Below, one piece after another: positions 1 through 6,800 of a stretch of DNA of 35,691 nt. Within the stretch, counting starts at the first letter, position 1, and each line of letters begins with the position of its first letter. The notes below the pieces were generated by a model, which was not told the DNA's origin, searched no databases, and saw only the letters and a program-made list of their open reading frames with translations. Source of the DNA: a bacterium MS4 (lineage in GTDB: Bacteria; Bacillota; Clostridia; Oscillospirales; Acutalibacteraceae); assembly GCA_000752215.1 (NCBI GenBank), contig CCFG01000013.1:55305-90995 (forward strand), written 5' to 3'. The translations under genes were made by a program, and so were the position numbers.

Positions 1-482
1 ATCGCTTTTACGGGACAGGCGCGGATGCAGGGGCGCATGGTGTCGGAAATCGCATTGTACGGGCAGGCCGCCGCACAGCGCCCGCATTCCTTGCACTTGG
101 CGGGATCGATGTATGCGCCCTTGGGAGTAATGGAAATGGCGCCGAACGGGCAGGCCGCGTGGCATTTTTTCGCAAGGCAGTGCTGACAGTTGTCCGTGAC
201 GTTAAAACGGTTGATCGGACAGCCCTCGCAGGCCGCCGTAAGCACCGCGACAATATTGCCGTCATCCTGTCCGGGCAGGTTTTCCCCGCGCGCGGAAATC
301 AGGCGTTCCCGGATAATTTCGCGCTCACGGTAAACGCAGCAGCGGAATTCGGGCAGAGGCCCCGGAATGATTTCATAAGGGATGGTGTCAAGGTGTTCCT
401 TCAGCGTGCCTTCGTATGCGTATTTGGCGGCCTTGGTCAGTACTTCGTATTTTAATTGCTTGGCGTCATTATTATATTGCAT
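1..482 (-). CDS. [FeFe]-hydrogenase, group-B type, N-terminal part (runs off the left edge)
   Basis: Only the first 160 codons lie in the window. The ATG at 482 has a GAGGA ribosome binding site and lies 13 nt after the upstream phosphatase stop. After about 70 residues the translation shows a cysteine-rich ferredoxin region: ACEGCPINRFNVTDNCQHC, then CHAACPFGAIS, then CKECGRCAAACPYNAIS, then RPCIRACPVKAI. This layout (an ACEGCP-type lead-in, two [4Fe-4S] motifs, a further RPC..ACP motif) is what I know from group-B [FeFe]-hydrogenases of Clostridia. The H-cluster domain should follow beyond the window. Expected role: ferredoxin-linked hydrogen production or uptake in the cytoplasm. The group assignment comes from motif memory, not a search. 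It is the last visible gene of the operon that includes the sensory hydrogenase. Confidence 0.8.
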   Translation of the reverse strand, partial: MQYNNDAKQLKYEVLTKAAKYAYEGTLKEHLDTIPYEIIPGPLPEFRCCVYREREIIRERLISARGENLPGQDDGNIVAVLTAACEGCPINRFNVTDNCQHCLAKKCHAACPFGAISITPKGAYIDPAKCKECGRCAAACPYNAISDTMRPCIRACPVKA

Positions 483-495
483 GAATAATCCTCAT

Positions 496-1674
496 CTAAT
501 AGTAATATTTTTCGACTTTTTTGCCGAGCCGCTGCACAAGGGTGCAGAGCTCCTCGATCAGCTTGATCTTAATGCTCAGGTCGGCCGGGAGGCCGGGGTT
601 CTGGTGGGCGGGATTGATCGCCCTGCCGATATAAACCTTCAGGTCGGTACAGTCCTCCAGAAGAAGCCTGGCGAGCATTGCCGCGCCGTTCGGCTGGTCC
701 AGAACATGAAAATAGTAGGAGTCGGTCTGGTGGGAAAGGTAGTCCTTCAGGATTTCCACCGTCCGGCTGAGAGTCAGGACGCCCTCGGTCACAAGGTCGA
801 TCCCCTCTATTTTTCCGGTGGGCGGGATATCCGGGTCCGTGTAATGAATCGTGGTCTCGATCTTCCGGTTCAACACTCTGGATACGATATTGGCGCTGGT
901 TCCCCCGCAGACCACCCTCTTTGCCGGGGAGGTCATAAAATCATGGACGATTCTGGCGTCGTCCTCCTTGCGGACCGGCGGCCCGGAAAGAAGGCTGATC
1001 ATACAGCGCGGGGTGACTTTTAAAATCAGATCGGTGGAATCGTCCCCCGGCTTTCCCAAGTAAAGCTCGTTGACGGCCTGCGACAGCGAAATCGCAAGCC
1101 GCGGCGCGGACGTTTCCTTCAGGGTCGTCTTGGCAAGCCATGCGGAGACATTTTCCCAGTTCCAGCCGAAATTAAGCGCCTGGCCCACACCGGCGTAGAC
1201 AATGCCGTCGCTGACAAGAGCGATCACATCTCCGGGGCAGACGGAAAAATGGCTTTCCGTTACGGTCTTTCCGGCGCACTCTTTGATTTCCGAGCAGTCC
1301 TCCAGATCGATGATCCTGCCGTTTCGCACAAAGATGCAGGGGGGATTGTCAAACTCCACCAAAGAGACGTCGCCGTCGTCGGACACCCGGATGACGCTGA
1401 AGGTAGAGTAGGCCAGCTTGCGGATATTGCAGACCGGCAGCGTTTTGGCGATCGTCTCGACCGCCTCCACCAGGGTCGCGCCCTCCTCCAGCATGGTGGA
1501 AATAATGCTGCTGGTCAGCGTGGAAAGGATATTGGCTTTTACCCCGCTGCCCAGCCCGTCGGCCAGAACCGCGATGGTGGCGTCCTTTGTACGCGAGACG
1601 ATCACCTTGTCCCCGCACAGCTCTTCGCCGTATTTATTCAGACTTCGATATGCGGTGTCAACATGCATTTTCAT
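496..1674 (-). CDS. SpoIIE/PP2C-like serine phosphatase linked to sensory hydrogenase
   Basis: A 392-residue soluble protein. Residues 1-220 look like a PP2C/SpoIIE catalytic domain with the expected acidic metal ligands: ADGLGSG (D39-G40), SDGI (D156-G157) and GDDSTD (D211-D212). Residues about 225-392 form a second, unrecognised domain that begins LLSGPPVRKEDDARIV and contains VVCGGTSANIVSR. Its start ATG overlaps the stop of the upstream hydrogenase gene (ATGA), so the two are translationally coupled. [FeFe]-hydrogenases of the sensory group linked to phosphatases are a recognised class. The inference is that this enzyme turns the hydrogen or redox signal of its partner into dephosphorylation of an unknown target. 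No transmembrane segment is evident. Confidence 0.85.
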   Translation of the reverse strand: MKMHVDTAYRSLNKYGEELCGDKVIVSRTKDATIAVLADGLGSGVKANILSTLTSSIISTMLEEGATLVEAVETIAKTLPVCNIRKLAYSTFSVIRVSDDGDVSLVEFDNPPCIFVRNGRIIDLEDCSEIKECAGKTVTESHFSVCPGDVIALVSDGIVYAGVGQALNFGWNWENVSAWLAKTTLKETSAPRLAISLSQAVNELYLGKPGDDSTDLILKVTPRCMISLLSGPPVRKEDDARIVHDFMTSPAKRVVCGGTSANIVSRVLNRKIETTIHYTDPDIPPTGKIEGIDLVTEGVLTLSRTVEILKDYLSHQTDSYYFHVLDQPNGAAMLARLLLEDCTDLKVYIGRAINPAHQNPGLPADLSIKIKLIEELCTLVQRLGKKVEKYYY

Positions 1675-3383
1675 TGTTCATCACCGTCAAACACAATCAT
1701 ATTTTTCAGTTTGGTCAGCGTGACCTTTGTCTCCGCCGTCGTTTCCCCGAGCAGGCTCGCAATCTGCTGCGCGGCAATCATTTGTTTGTCAATGACCTTC
1801 TGGGCCATCTCCATGGTCTCACTGCGAAGCTTATACTTGCTTTCCAGCTCCGCTTCCTCACGGGTGATATCCTTGTAAATCCCCATGGCGATGTTTTGCT
1901 TCGCGATATACACGATGGTCTGCATCGTGGTAATTCCATAATCCCGGAAATGCACCTTTTTGTCCGGGATGGACTGTCTTGCATCAAAAACATATTGAAA
2001 ATCGGAGGAATCCATAATCTCGTAAATGCATTTCTGCAGTGCCTCGTGGCGGGAAATCTGAAACGCCTTCTCCGCCGCGGTGTTGAATTCAATGATATTC
2101 AGGTCCTTGTCAACAATGATGGTGATGTTGGGCGTTTCGGTCAGCACACAGTTGGAAAGCGATTCGGCGCGTTCCTTCATGTACGGCATACACATGGTCA
2201 GCTCGGCCTTGTTCTGGTAAACGGCAACCGCCTTGTCCCGGCAGGTCGGATAGCCGCAGGAACCGCAGTTGAGCTCATCCTCCGGCGACTCCTTGCCGAT
2301 TTTCGCCAGAATCATGCGGATCGTCGCTTCATCGGGAATATCTTCCCGCACGGAGCAGTCCACAAACTGCATCCCCATGGGGATCTGCTCCGGCAGATTG
2401 GGATATTCACCGGCGTCCTCATCCGCGTATTTTCTGACCTTCATGGAGGATGAGAAACGAGAAGCCGCATCCCTGTTGGAAATAGGACCGTTGATGCAGC
2501 CGTCCCTGCACATGTTGATCTCTATAAAACAATGCCGCAGATCGCCGCGTTCCAGCGCTTTGCAGAGGTCAATACATTCCGCGGAGCCGCTTACGCTGAG
2601 CATCTTCCAGTCGCCCGTATCGCCCATGGAGCGAAGGGAAGCGATGATTCCGTCCGTTACCGGATACATCCGCAGGATTCGCGAGCTGGGATTGAGAAAG
2701 GATGCCGGCTGCGCTTCCTGAATAGAAATATGTTCTTCCTCCATCCATCTGGCCAGATCGTCAAAGGTAATCACGGCGTCCACGTCATTGTTGTGGCGGA
2801 TATCGGCGGCCTCACCGATCTTTGCGATGCACGGGCCTACGAATACGACGCGGGTACCGTATCCAAAAGTCTTTTTCAGCAGCCTGGCGTGCGCGATCAT
2901 CGGAGAAACCACGGGCGCCATCTGGTCGACCAGAGACGGATAATAATGCTCGATCAGCCTGTTTGCCGAAGGACAGCAGGTGGTGATCATATTTTCCATG
3001 CGGTTTTCCTGCATCAGCCGGTGGTACTCCGCCGTCACATAGGCAGCTCCCATGCTTGTTTCGGCTACGCCGTAAAAGCCCAGAGCTTTCACGGCCCCAG
3101 CAAACTTTTGCACATCATCGAAATCAAAGGAGCCCACGTAGGACGGGGCCACGGAAAGAATGGTCCGGACGCCCTTCCCGATCATTTCCCTGACAGCCGC
3201 AGCATCGCTGTTCAGCGTCTTTGCATTCTGCGGGCACTGCTCCAGGCAGGTTCCGCATAAAACACAGTTGCGCTCAATAATCTGTGCCTGTGCATGTTCC
3301 ACTTTAATGGATTTAACCGGGCAAACCTTTACGCACTTATAACAGTTTTTACAGTTTGCCGCCTTTAAACCGATAATGCCCAT
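1671..3383 (-). CDS. Sensory [FeFe]-hydrogenase with PAS domain (HydS-like, phosphatase-linked group C)
   Basis: 570 residues. Domains in order: a 2x[4Fe-4S] ferredoxin (C11/14/17/21 and C40/43/46/50); an H-cluster domain, residues about 70-350, with L1 TTCCP (C136, C137), L2 GPCIAK (C185) and L3 MCRDGC (C292, C296); a further [4Fe-4S] motif CGSCGYPTC with C398; a PAS domain at about 410-505; and a C-terminal helical, probably coiled-coil, segment to 560. All four expected H-cluster cysteine ligands are present, but the surroundings are degenerate (TTCCPSAN, NGP instead of GGP), as expected for a sensor rather than a fast catalyst. Architecture and the adjoining phosphatase match sensory group-C hydrogenases. 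It lies 28 nt behind the [2Fe-2S] gene. Likely role: sensing hydrogen or redox state and passing it on through PAS and coiled coil. Confidence 0.88.
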   Translation of the reverse strand: MGIIGLKAANCKNCYKCVKVCPVKSIKVEHAQAQIIERNCVLCGTCLEQCPQNAKTLNSDAAAVREMIGKGVRTILSVAPSYVGSFDFDDVQKFAGAVKALGFYGVAETSMGAAYVTAEYHRLMQENRMENMITTCCPSANRLIEHYYPSLVDQMAPVVSPMIAHARLLKKTFGYGTRVVFVGPCIAKIGEAADIRHNNDVDAVITFDDLARWMEEEHISIQEAQPASFLNPSSRILRMYPVTDGIIASLRSMGDTGDWKMLSVSGSAECIDLCKALERGDLRHCFIEINMCRDGCINGPISNRDAASRFSSSMKVRKYADEDAGEYPNLPEQIPMGMQFVDCSVREDIPDEATIRMILAKIGKESPEDELNCGSCGYPTCRDKAVAVYQNKAELTMCMPYMKERAESLSNCVLTETPNITIIVDKDLNIIEFNTAAEKAFQISRHEALQKCIYEIMDSSDFQYVFDARQSIPDKKVHFRDYGITTMQTIVYIAKQNIAMGIYKDITREEAELESKYKLRSETMEMAQKVIDKQMIAAQQIASLLGETTAETKVTLTKLKNMIVFDGDEQ

Positions 3384-3411
3384 TTTATGTCCCCACTTCC
3401 GCTTTACTCAG

Positions 3412-3666
3412 TTACTTGATTCTCGGCACAATTTCGTAGTTAAAAAATGTTTCTGCTTCAGAGGGAGTAACATTAAAGCGCTCCCCGTCCACACAGATGC
3501 ACACGCCGTTCTTGGAGCATTCCCCCATACAGAACGAACCCTTGAGCGTAACTTTGTCCTCCAGACGGTGAAACGATATCAGCCTTTCAAAAATTTTGAT
3601 GACGTCGCGCGAACCCTTCAGATGACAGGAACTTCCTATACAGATCGTGATTTCCAAAGTCGCCAT
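3412..3666 (-). CDS. Thioredoxin-like [2Fe-2S] ferredoxin (NuoE/HydC-like small subunit)
   Basis: About 84 residues, a short [2Fe-2S] protein of the thioredoxin-like fold. The four ligand cysteines are in CIGSSCHLKGS and CMGEC, the pattern of the C-terminal domain of NuoE. The chosen start is the ATG at 3666 (MATLEIT); a GTG at 3675 is the alternative, and neither has a well-spaced ribosome binding site. It is the first gene of the hydrogenase operon, 28 nt ahead of the sensory hydrogenase, with a Rex-type operator directly in front. Likely role: electron transfer to or from one of the [FeFe] proteins encoded behind it; the partner is not proved by the sequence. Confidence 0.82.
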   Translation of the reverse strand: MATLEITICIGSSCHLKGSRDVIKIFERLISFHRLEDKVTLKGSFCMGECSKNGVCICVDGERFNVTPSEAETFFNYEIVPRIK

Positions 3667-3682
3667 CCCTCTCACTCATCAT

Positions 3683-3700
3683 TTGTTAATTTTTTAACAT
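3683..3700. promoter_or_regulatory. Rex-type redox operator before the hydrogenase operon
   Basis: Plus strand reads TTGTTAATTTTTTAACAT. The Rex consensus in Clostridia and relatives is TTGTTAA-N4-TTAACAA, so 13 of 14 defined bases match. The site lies 16 bp upstream of the ferredoxin start, so a bound repressor would block transcription. Rex senses the NADH/NAD+ ratio and is known to control fermentation and hydrogenase genes. Confidence 0.7.
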
Positions 3701-3706
3701 ATAATT

Positions 3707-3810
3707 TACAGCATTTCCGGTTGATTCTGCAACAAGTTTTAGTTTCTCCCCCCGCCTCCGGCGGGGGGAGAAACCTGTTTTGTTCCGCAAACTGAAATGG
3801 AATTGCCGTA
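3707..3810. repeat. Dispersed palindromic element, copy 1
   Basis: A 104-bp near-palindrome. Outer ends TACAGCA and TGCCGTA are inverted. The core is a perfect 15-bp stem (3742-3756 with 3760-3774) around a TCC loop. The same element recurs at 6678-6779 and 30248-30348. This copy adjoins the hydrogenase operon control region, and its left arm may supply part of that promoter. The remaining bases to 3941 show nothing recognisable. Confidence 0.88.
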
Positions 3811-3941
3811 GTGCGCTTCGGCTGCTTTCACAGCCAATTTCGGACAAAGGGTCTTACAAGGAAAGGTATTGCAGGCTATTTTTATTATAAAGTTTTTCAA
3901 GGCTAATTTCAATACGGTTGGCGCATTTACAGTCCTTCCCA

Positions 3942-3972
3942 TAAAAAAGCGGGCGCGCCGCACGGCGCGCCC
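3942..3972 (-). terminator. Intrinsic terminator of the GntR-ABC operon
   Basis: On the minus strand a 9-bp all-GC stem (3951-3959 with 3964-3972) is followed by GC and TTTTTT. It lies 22 nt after the permease stop. Confidence 0.88.
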
Positions 3973-3994
3973 AAAAGCTGTATTTGCGTTCAGC

Positions 3995-4795
3995 TTATTC
4001 CAGATTCAGTTTCTTTTTCAGCATCCAGTTGGTCAGAAAATAATACGCCACTCCGAACACAAGCATATACACCAGCAATACCAGCAGCAAATACTGGACC
4101 GCCAGAACCTGGTCGGAATTGGCCGCCGTATTGAGCCAGCTGAAATAGCGGGTAAAGTTTCCGCCGAAGGACGTCAGCAGAATGGAAGTAACAATCTGCT
4201 CGATCACGCCAAAGCCCAGATAAGAGCCGATGCCAAGCAGAATCTTATGTTTGGAGCTCATGTTGCCCACCGTGATGGAGGCATAGATCGTAAGGACCTG
4301 GCAAAGGACGCCGGCAACCACCAGCAACAGGCTTTCCAGAAGGATCATATAAGCCCCGGGTCCCACTTTGTTTAAGATATCCATACAGGCTGCGAAAAAC
4401 TGCTGGAGGGACAGAATGGTCTTATCATTTACCGCCAGCACAAAAACGGACGCCAGCGATACGAGGACGCTCAGAACCGCCCACATCAGAGAGACGAGCA
4501 TCTTGCAGTCGATATGGCTGTGAATCTTCACTGGCAGCGTAAAGGACAGGTAGCCCTCGTCGGACAGCAGATTCTTGTTGTAGCGCTGAATGGTGACCAC
4601 CAGCGTCATGACGCAGATGCCAATAATGATGACGCCGAAAACCGTTGCGGAAATGACCTGGGGGACTCTCAGATAGTCGGCGTTCACCGCGATGAAGAAC
4701 TTATTCAGCAGCGCGAAAACGATCAGAAGCGCATACATCGGCAGAAAGATTTTGGCCGTCGCCTGTATTTCATATTTCAAAAGTTTCCTCAGCAT
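3995..4795 (-). CDS. ABC transporter permease (ABC-2 type)
   Basis: A 266-residue integral membrane protein with about six hydrophobic segments (roughly residues 17-36, 46-68, 98-122, 148-172, 183-205 and 231-255) and a charged C-terminal tail WMLKKKLNLE. No periplasmic binding domain. Its ATG overlaps the last codons of the ATPase gene by 7 nt, so the two should form one transporter. With a YtrA-type GntR repressor in front, the set resembles small ABC exporters that respond to cell-envelope stress or peptide antibiotics. The substrate cannot be read from the sequence. Confidence 0.82.
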   Translation of the reverse strand: MLRKLLKYEIQATAKIFLPMYALLIVFALLNKFFIAVNADYLRVPQVISATVFGVIIIGICVMTLVVTIQRYNKNLLSDEGYLSFTLPVKIHSHIDCKMLVSLMWAVLSVLVSLASVFVLAVNDKTILSLQQFFAACMDILNKVGPGAYMILLESLLLVVAGVLCQVLTIYASITVGNMSSKHKILLGIGSYLGFGVIEQIVTSILLTSFGGNFTRYFSWLNTAANSDQVLAVQYLLLVLLVYMLVFGVAYYFLTNWMLKKKLNLE

Positions 4796-5487
4796 TTAAA
4801 TACCTCCCTGAACAGCGCATCCACGCTCTTATTCTCTTTTTCTCGGATGTCGTCGACCGTGGAAGTCAGCACGATGTTGCCCTGATTGATAAAGATGACC
4901 TCATCCAGTACCTTTTCAACGTCCGCAATCAGGTGGGTAGAGATCACGATGGTGGCTTCGTCGCTGTAATTGCTGATGATCGTGTCGAGAATGTAATCCC
5001 TTGCCGCAGGGTCCACGCCGCCGATCGGCTCATCCAGCAGATAAAGCTTTGCCTCGCGGCTCATGACCAGAATCAGCTGCACCTTCTCCTTTGTGCCTTT
5101 GCTCATGGTTTTCAGCCTTTGCGCAGGGTCCACGCCGAGACGGCGAAGCATGTCATATGCCTTCTGCTTATTGAAATCCTCATAAAAATCAGCAAAAAAA
5201 TTGATCATATTGTTGACATTCATCCAGTCGTTCAGGTAGGTCCGCTCCGGAAGATAAGAAACGATCTTCTTTGTTTCTATGCCCGGTTCCATCCCGTCGA
5301 TCAGAATTTTGCCGCTGGTCGGTGTAATCAGGCCGTTGGCCAGCTTGATCATGGTGCTTTTGCCGCTGCCGTTCGGACCGAGCAGGCCGACGATCCTGCC
5401 TTTGGGCACGGCCAGATTGATCGAGTTCAGTGCCAGACACCCGGGAAAAAATTTCACCAGATTTTGGCATTCCAAAATGTTCTCCAT
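4789..5487 (-). CDS. ABC transporter ATP-binding protein
   Basis: 232 residues with a complete nucleotide-binding domain: Walker A GPNGSGKST near residue 36, a signature loop degenerated to SKGTKEKVQ (instead of SGGQ), Walker B LYLLDEP followed by GGVDPAARD, and a switch histidine in ISTHLI. The degenerate signature is common in YtrB-like ATPases. Its ATG shares one base with the GntR stop (TAATG), indicating translational coupling. It should power the permease encoded immediately downstream. Confidence 0.92.
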   Translation of the reverse strand: MENILECQNLVKFFPGCLALNSINLAVPKGRIVGLLGPNGSGKSTMIKLANGLITPTSGKILIDGMEPGIETKKIVSYLPERTYLNDWMNVNNMINFFADFYEDFNKQKAYDMLRRLGVDPAQRLKTMSKGTKEKVQLILVMSREAKLYLLDEPIGGVDPAARDYILDTIISNYSDEATIVISTHLIADVEKVLDEVIFINQGNIVLTSTVDDIREKENKSVDALFREVFKC

Positions 5488-5855
5488 TATTTTTCCTCCT
5501 TCGATATCCTCTCAAGCAGAGAGATTGTCTGCTGCCTGTCATAGCCCAGATTGCCCATGTTTTCTATAAATTCTTCAATCAGTCCCTGAGCCAGACTGTT
5601 TTTCGTCTGCATAATGCGCTCCACATCCTCTGTTACAAATCTGCCGCTGGTCCGCTGTGAATATAATAAGCCGTCATTCTCAAGCTGCGCCAGCGCGCGC
5701 TGCATGGTATTCGGGTTGACAGAAGCCTCTCCGGCCATGTCGCGGACCGACGGCAGCTTTGAACCGGCAGGATAAACGCCCGATACGATCAAAAGCTCTA
5801 TCTGTTCGATCAGCTGTGCATAAATCGGTCTATCGGATTTCAAATTCCAGGCCAT
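5487..5855 (-). CDS. GntR-family repressor, YtrA subfamily
   Basis: 122 residues, the usual size for the short YtrA subfamily. An N-terminal winged helix (about residues 8-75) contains the typical PIYAQLIEQI, YPAGSKLPSVRDMA, NPNTMQRAL and SQRTSGRFVT segments. A short helical C-terminal dimerisation region of about 45 residues follows, with no large ligand domain. It heads the operon with the ATPase and permease. A 36-bp palindrome 16 bp upstream of its ATG overlaps the promoter and is its likely binding site. A GGAGGTGG ribosome binding site supports the ATG at 5855. Confidence 0.9.
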   Translation of the reverse strand: MAWNLKSDRPIYAQLIEQIELLIVSGVYPAGSKLPSVRDMAGEASVNPNTMQRALAQLENDGLLYSQRTSGRFVTEDVERIMQTKNSLAQGLIEEFIENMGNLGYDRQQTISLLERISKEEK

Positions 5856-5871
5856 GGATCCACCTCCGTTC

Positions 5872-5907
5872 TGTATTATTGTACTAATGGCTTAATACAA
5901 TAATACA
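5872..5907. promoter_or_regulatory. GntR operator (36-bp palindrome)
   Basis: Two 16-bp arms TGTATTATTGTAYTAA and their inverse surround TGGC, with 15 of 16 positions paired. The palindrome covers the -10 box of the GntR promoter. YtrA-type repressors bind this kind of TGTA-rich dyad, so autoregulation is the straightforward reading. Confidence 0.82.
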
Positions 5908-5927
5908 TCATATTTTCAATTTGTCAA
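5900..5927 (-). promoter_or_regulatory. Sigma-A type promoter of the GntR-ABC operon
   Basis: Minus strand: -35 TTGACA (5922-5927), 16-bp spacer, -10 TATTAT (5900-5905). The -10 lies inside the operator palindrome. Confidence 0.75.
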
Positions 5928-5940
5928 TAGCTTTTCAAAA

Positions 5941-5977
5941 AAAACAAAAGAAAAACGCCGGAAGCTTCCTTCCGGCG
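5941..5977 (-). terminator. Intrinsic terminator after the HD-domain gene
   Basis: On the minus strand an 8-bp stem CGCCGGAA/TTCCGGCG (5956-5977) with a 6-nt loop is followed by TTTTTCTTTTG. It lies 43 nt after the stop at 6021. Confidence 0.88.
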
Positions 5978-6020
5978 CACAAGCAGTCAACAGACTTGCA
6001 ACTGAATATAGAATCTGAAT

Positions 6021-6608
6021 TTATTTCCCGTGTATGGAAGACGTTCCTTTTTCGCAAAGATAGGTACTTTCCAGATCCGAAAGGTGCAGCTTTACGGCGA
6101 TGGGATATTTCTGCCACGCCAGGCCGATGGAAAAGCTTCCGCCCCGGACGGATTCGTCGAAGCCGCCCATGTGCCACCGGATAGCAATCGCTTCACTCGT
6201 TTTGAGTCGCATAAACCGCTCGATCAGAAAGACCGATTTTTCACCGTGGCCGTACGGATAGCTGTCCTCAATCGTATAGTACGGGCGCTTTTCCCACGCG
6301 CCGGTCTCTTCGTTTTTCACATTGCGGGTGCTCTCTTTATAAAACTGGGCTTTGCAGACGTCGTGCAGAAGCCCACAGATGGCAAAGCTTTCTTCACTGT
6401 CCGTCTCCGCGTTGAAGTGTCTGTCCATCATCACCTGGTATACGCTGACACTGTGCTGAACAAGTCCTCCCAGACAGGCGCAGTGAAATTTTGTGCTTGC
6501 GGGCGCGGTAAAAAAGTCTGTGGTTTTCAGCCATTCCAGCAGCTCCGCGCTCCCCGCCCTCGTGATTTTGGATATGTATATTTTTTCAAAGTCCTCTTTG
6601 TATCCCAT
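6021..6608 (-). CDS. HD-domain phosphohydrolase-like protein
   Basis: About 195 residues. Metal-binding HD signatures are visible: LVQHSVSVYQ (first His), GLLHDVCKAQF (the HD pair), HGEKS and RWHMGG (later His ligands). This order is typical of small HD hydrolases found singly in Clostridia; many act on nucleotides, but the substrate here is unknown. The start is taken as the ATG at 6608 because GGGGG lies 8 nt in front; an ATG at 6623 would place the start upstream of that ribosome binding site. It has its own terminator at 5941-5977. A palindromic repeat lies between it and the hydrogenase-like gene upstream. Confidence 0.82.
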   Translation of the reverse strand: MGYKEDFEKIYISKITRAGSAELLEWLKTTDFFTAPASTKFHCACLGGLVQHSVSVYQVMMDRHFNAETDSEESFAICGLLHDVCKAQFYKESTRNVKNEETGAWEKRPYYTIEDSYPYGHGEKSVFLIERFMRLKTSEAIAIRWHMGGFDESVRGGSFSIGLAWQKYPIAVKLHLSDLESTYLCEKGTSSIHGK

Positions 6609-6677
6609 AACAAATGCCCCCATCCCTATGATATTACTTTATTATATCATAGATACAGGGGCATTCCTAGACCTTGT

Positions 6678-6779
6678 TACAGCATTTCCAGTTGATTCTG
6701 CAACAATTTTGCGTTTCTCCCCCGCCTTCGGCGGGGGAGAAACGTGTTTTGTCTCGCAAACTAAAATCGAATTGCTGTA
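6678..6779. repeat. Dispersed palindromic element, copy 2
   Basis: A 102-bp near-palindrome with ends TACAGCA and TGCTGTA. The core 15-bp stem (6712-6726 with 6730-6744) has a TTC loop. It sits between the stop of the hydrogenase-like gene and the start of the HD-domain gene. It is highly similar to the copies at 3707 and 30248. Confidence 0.9.
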
Positions 6780-6800
6780 GCAAATTAAAAATCAAACTTC

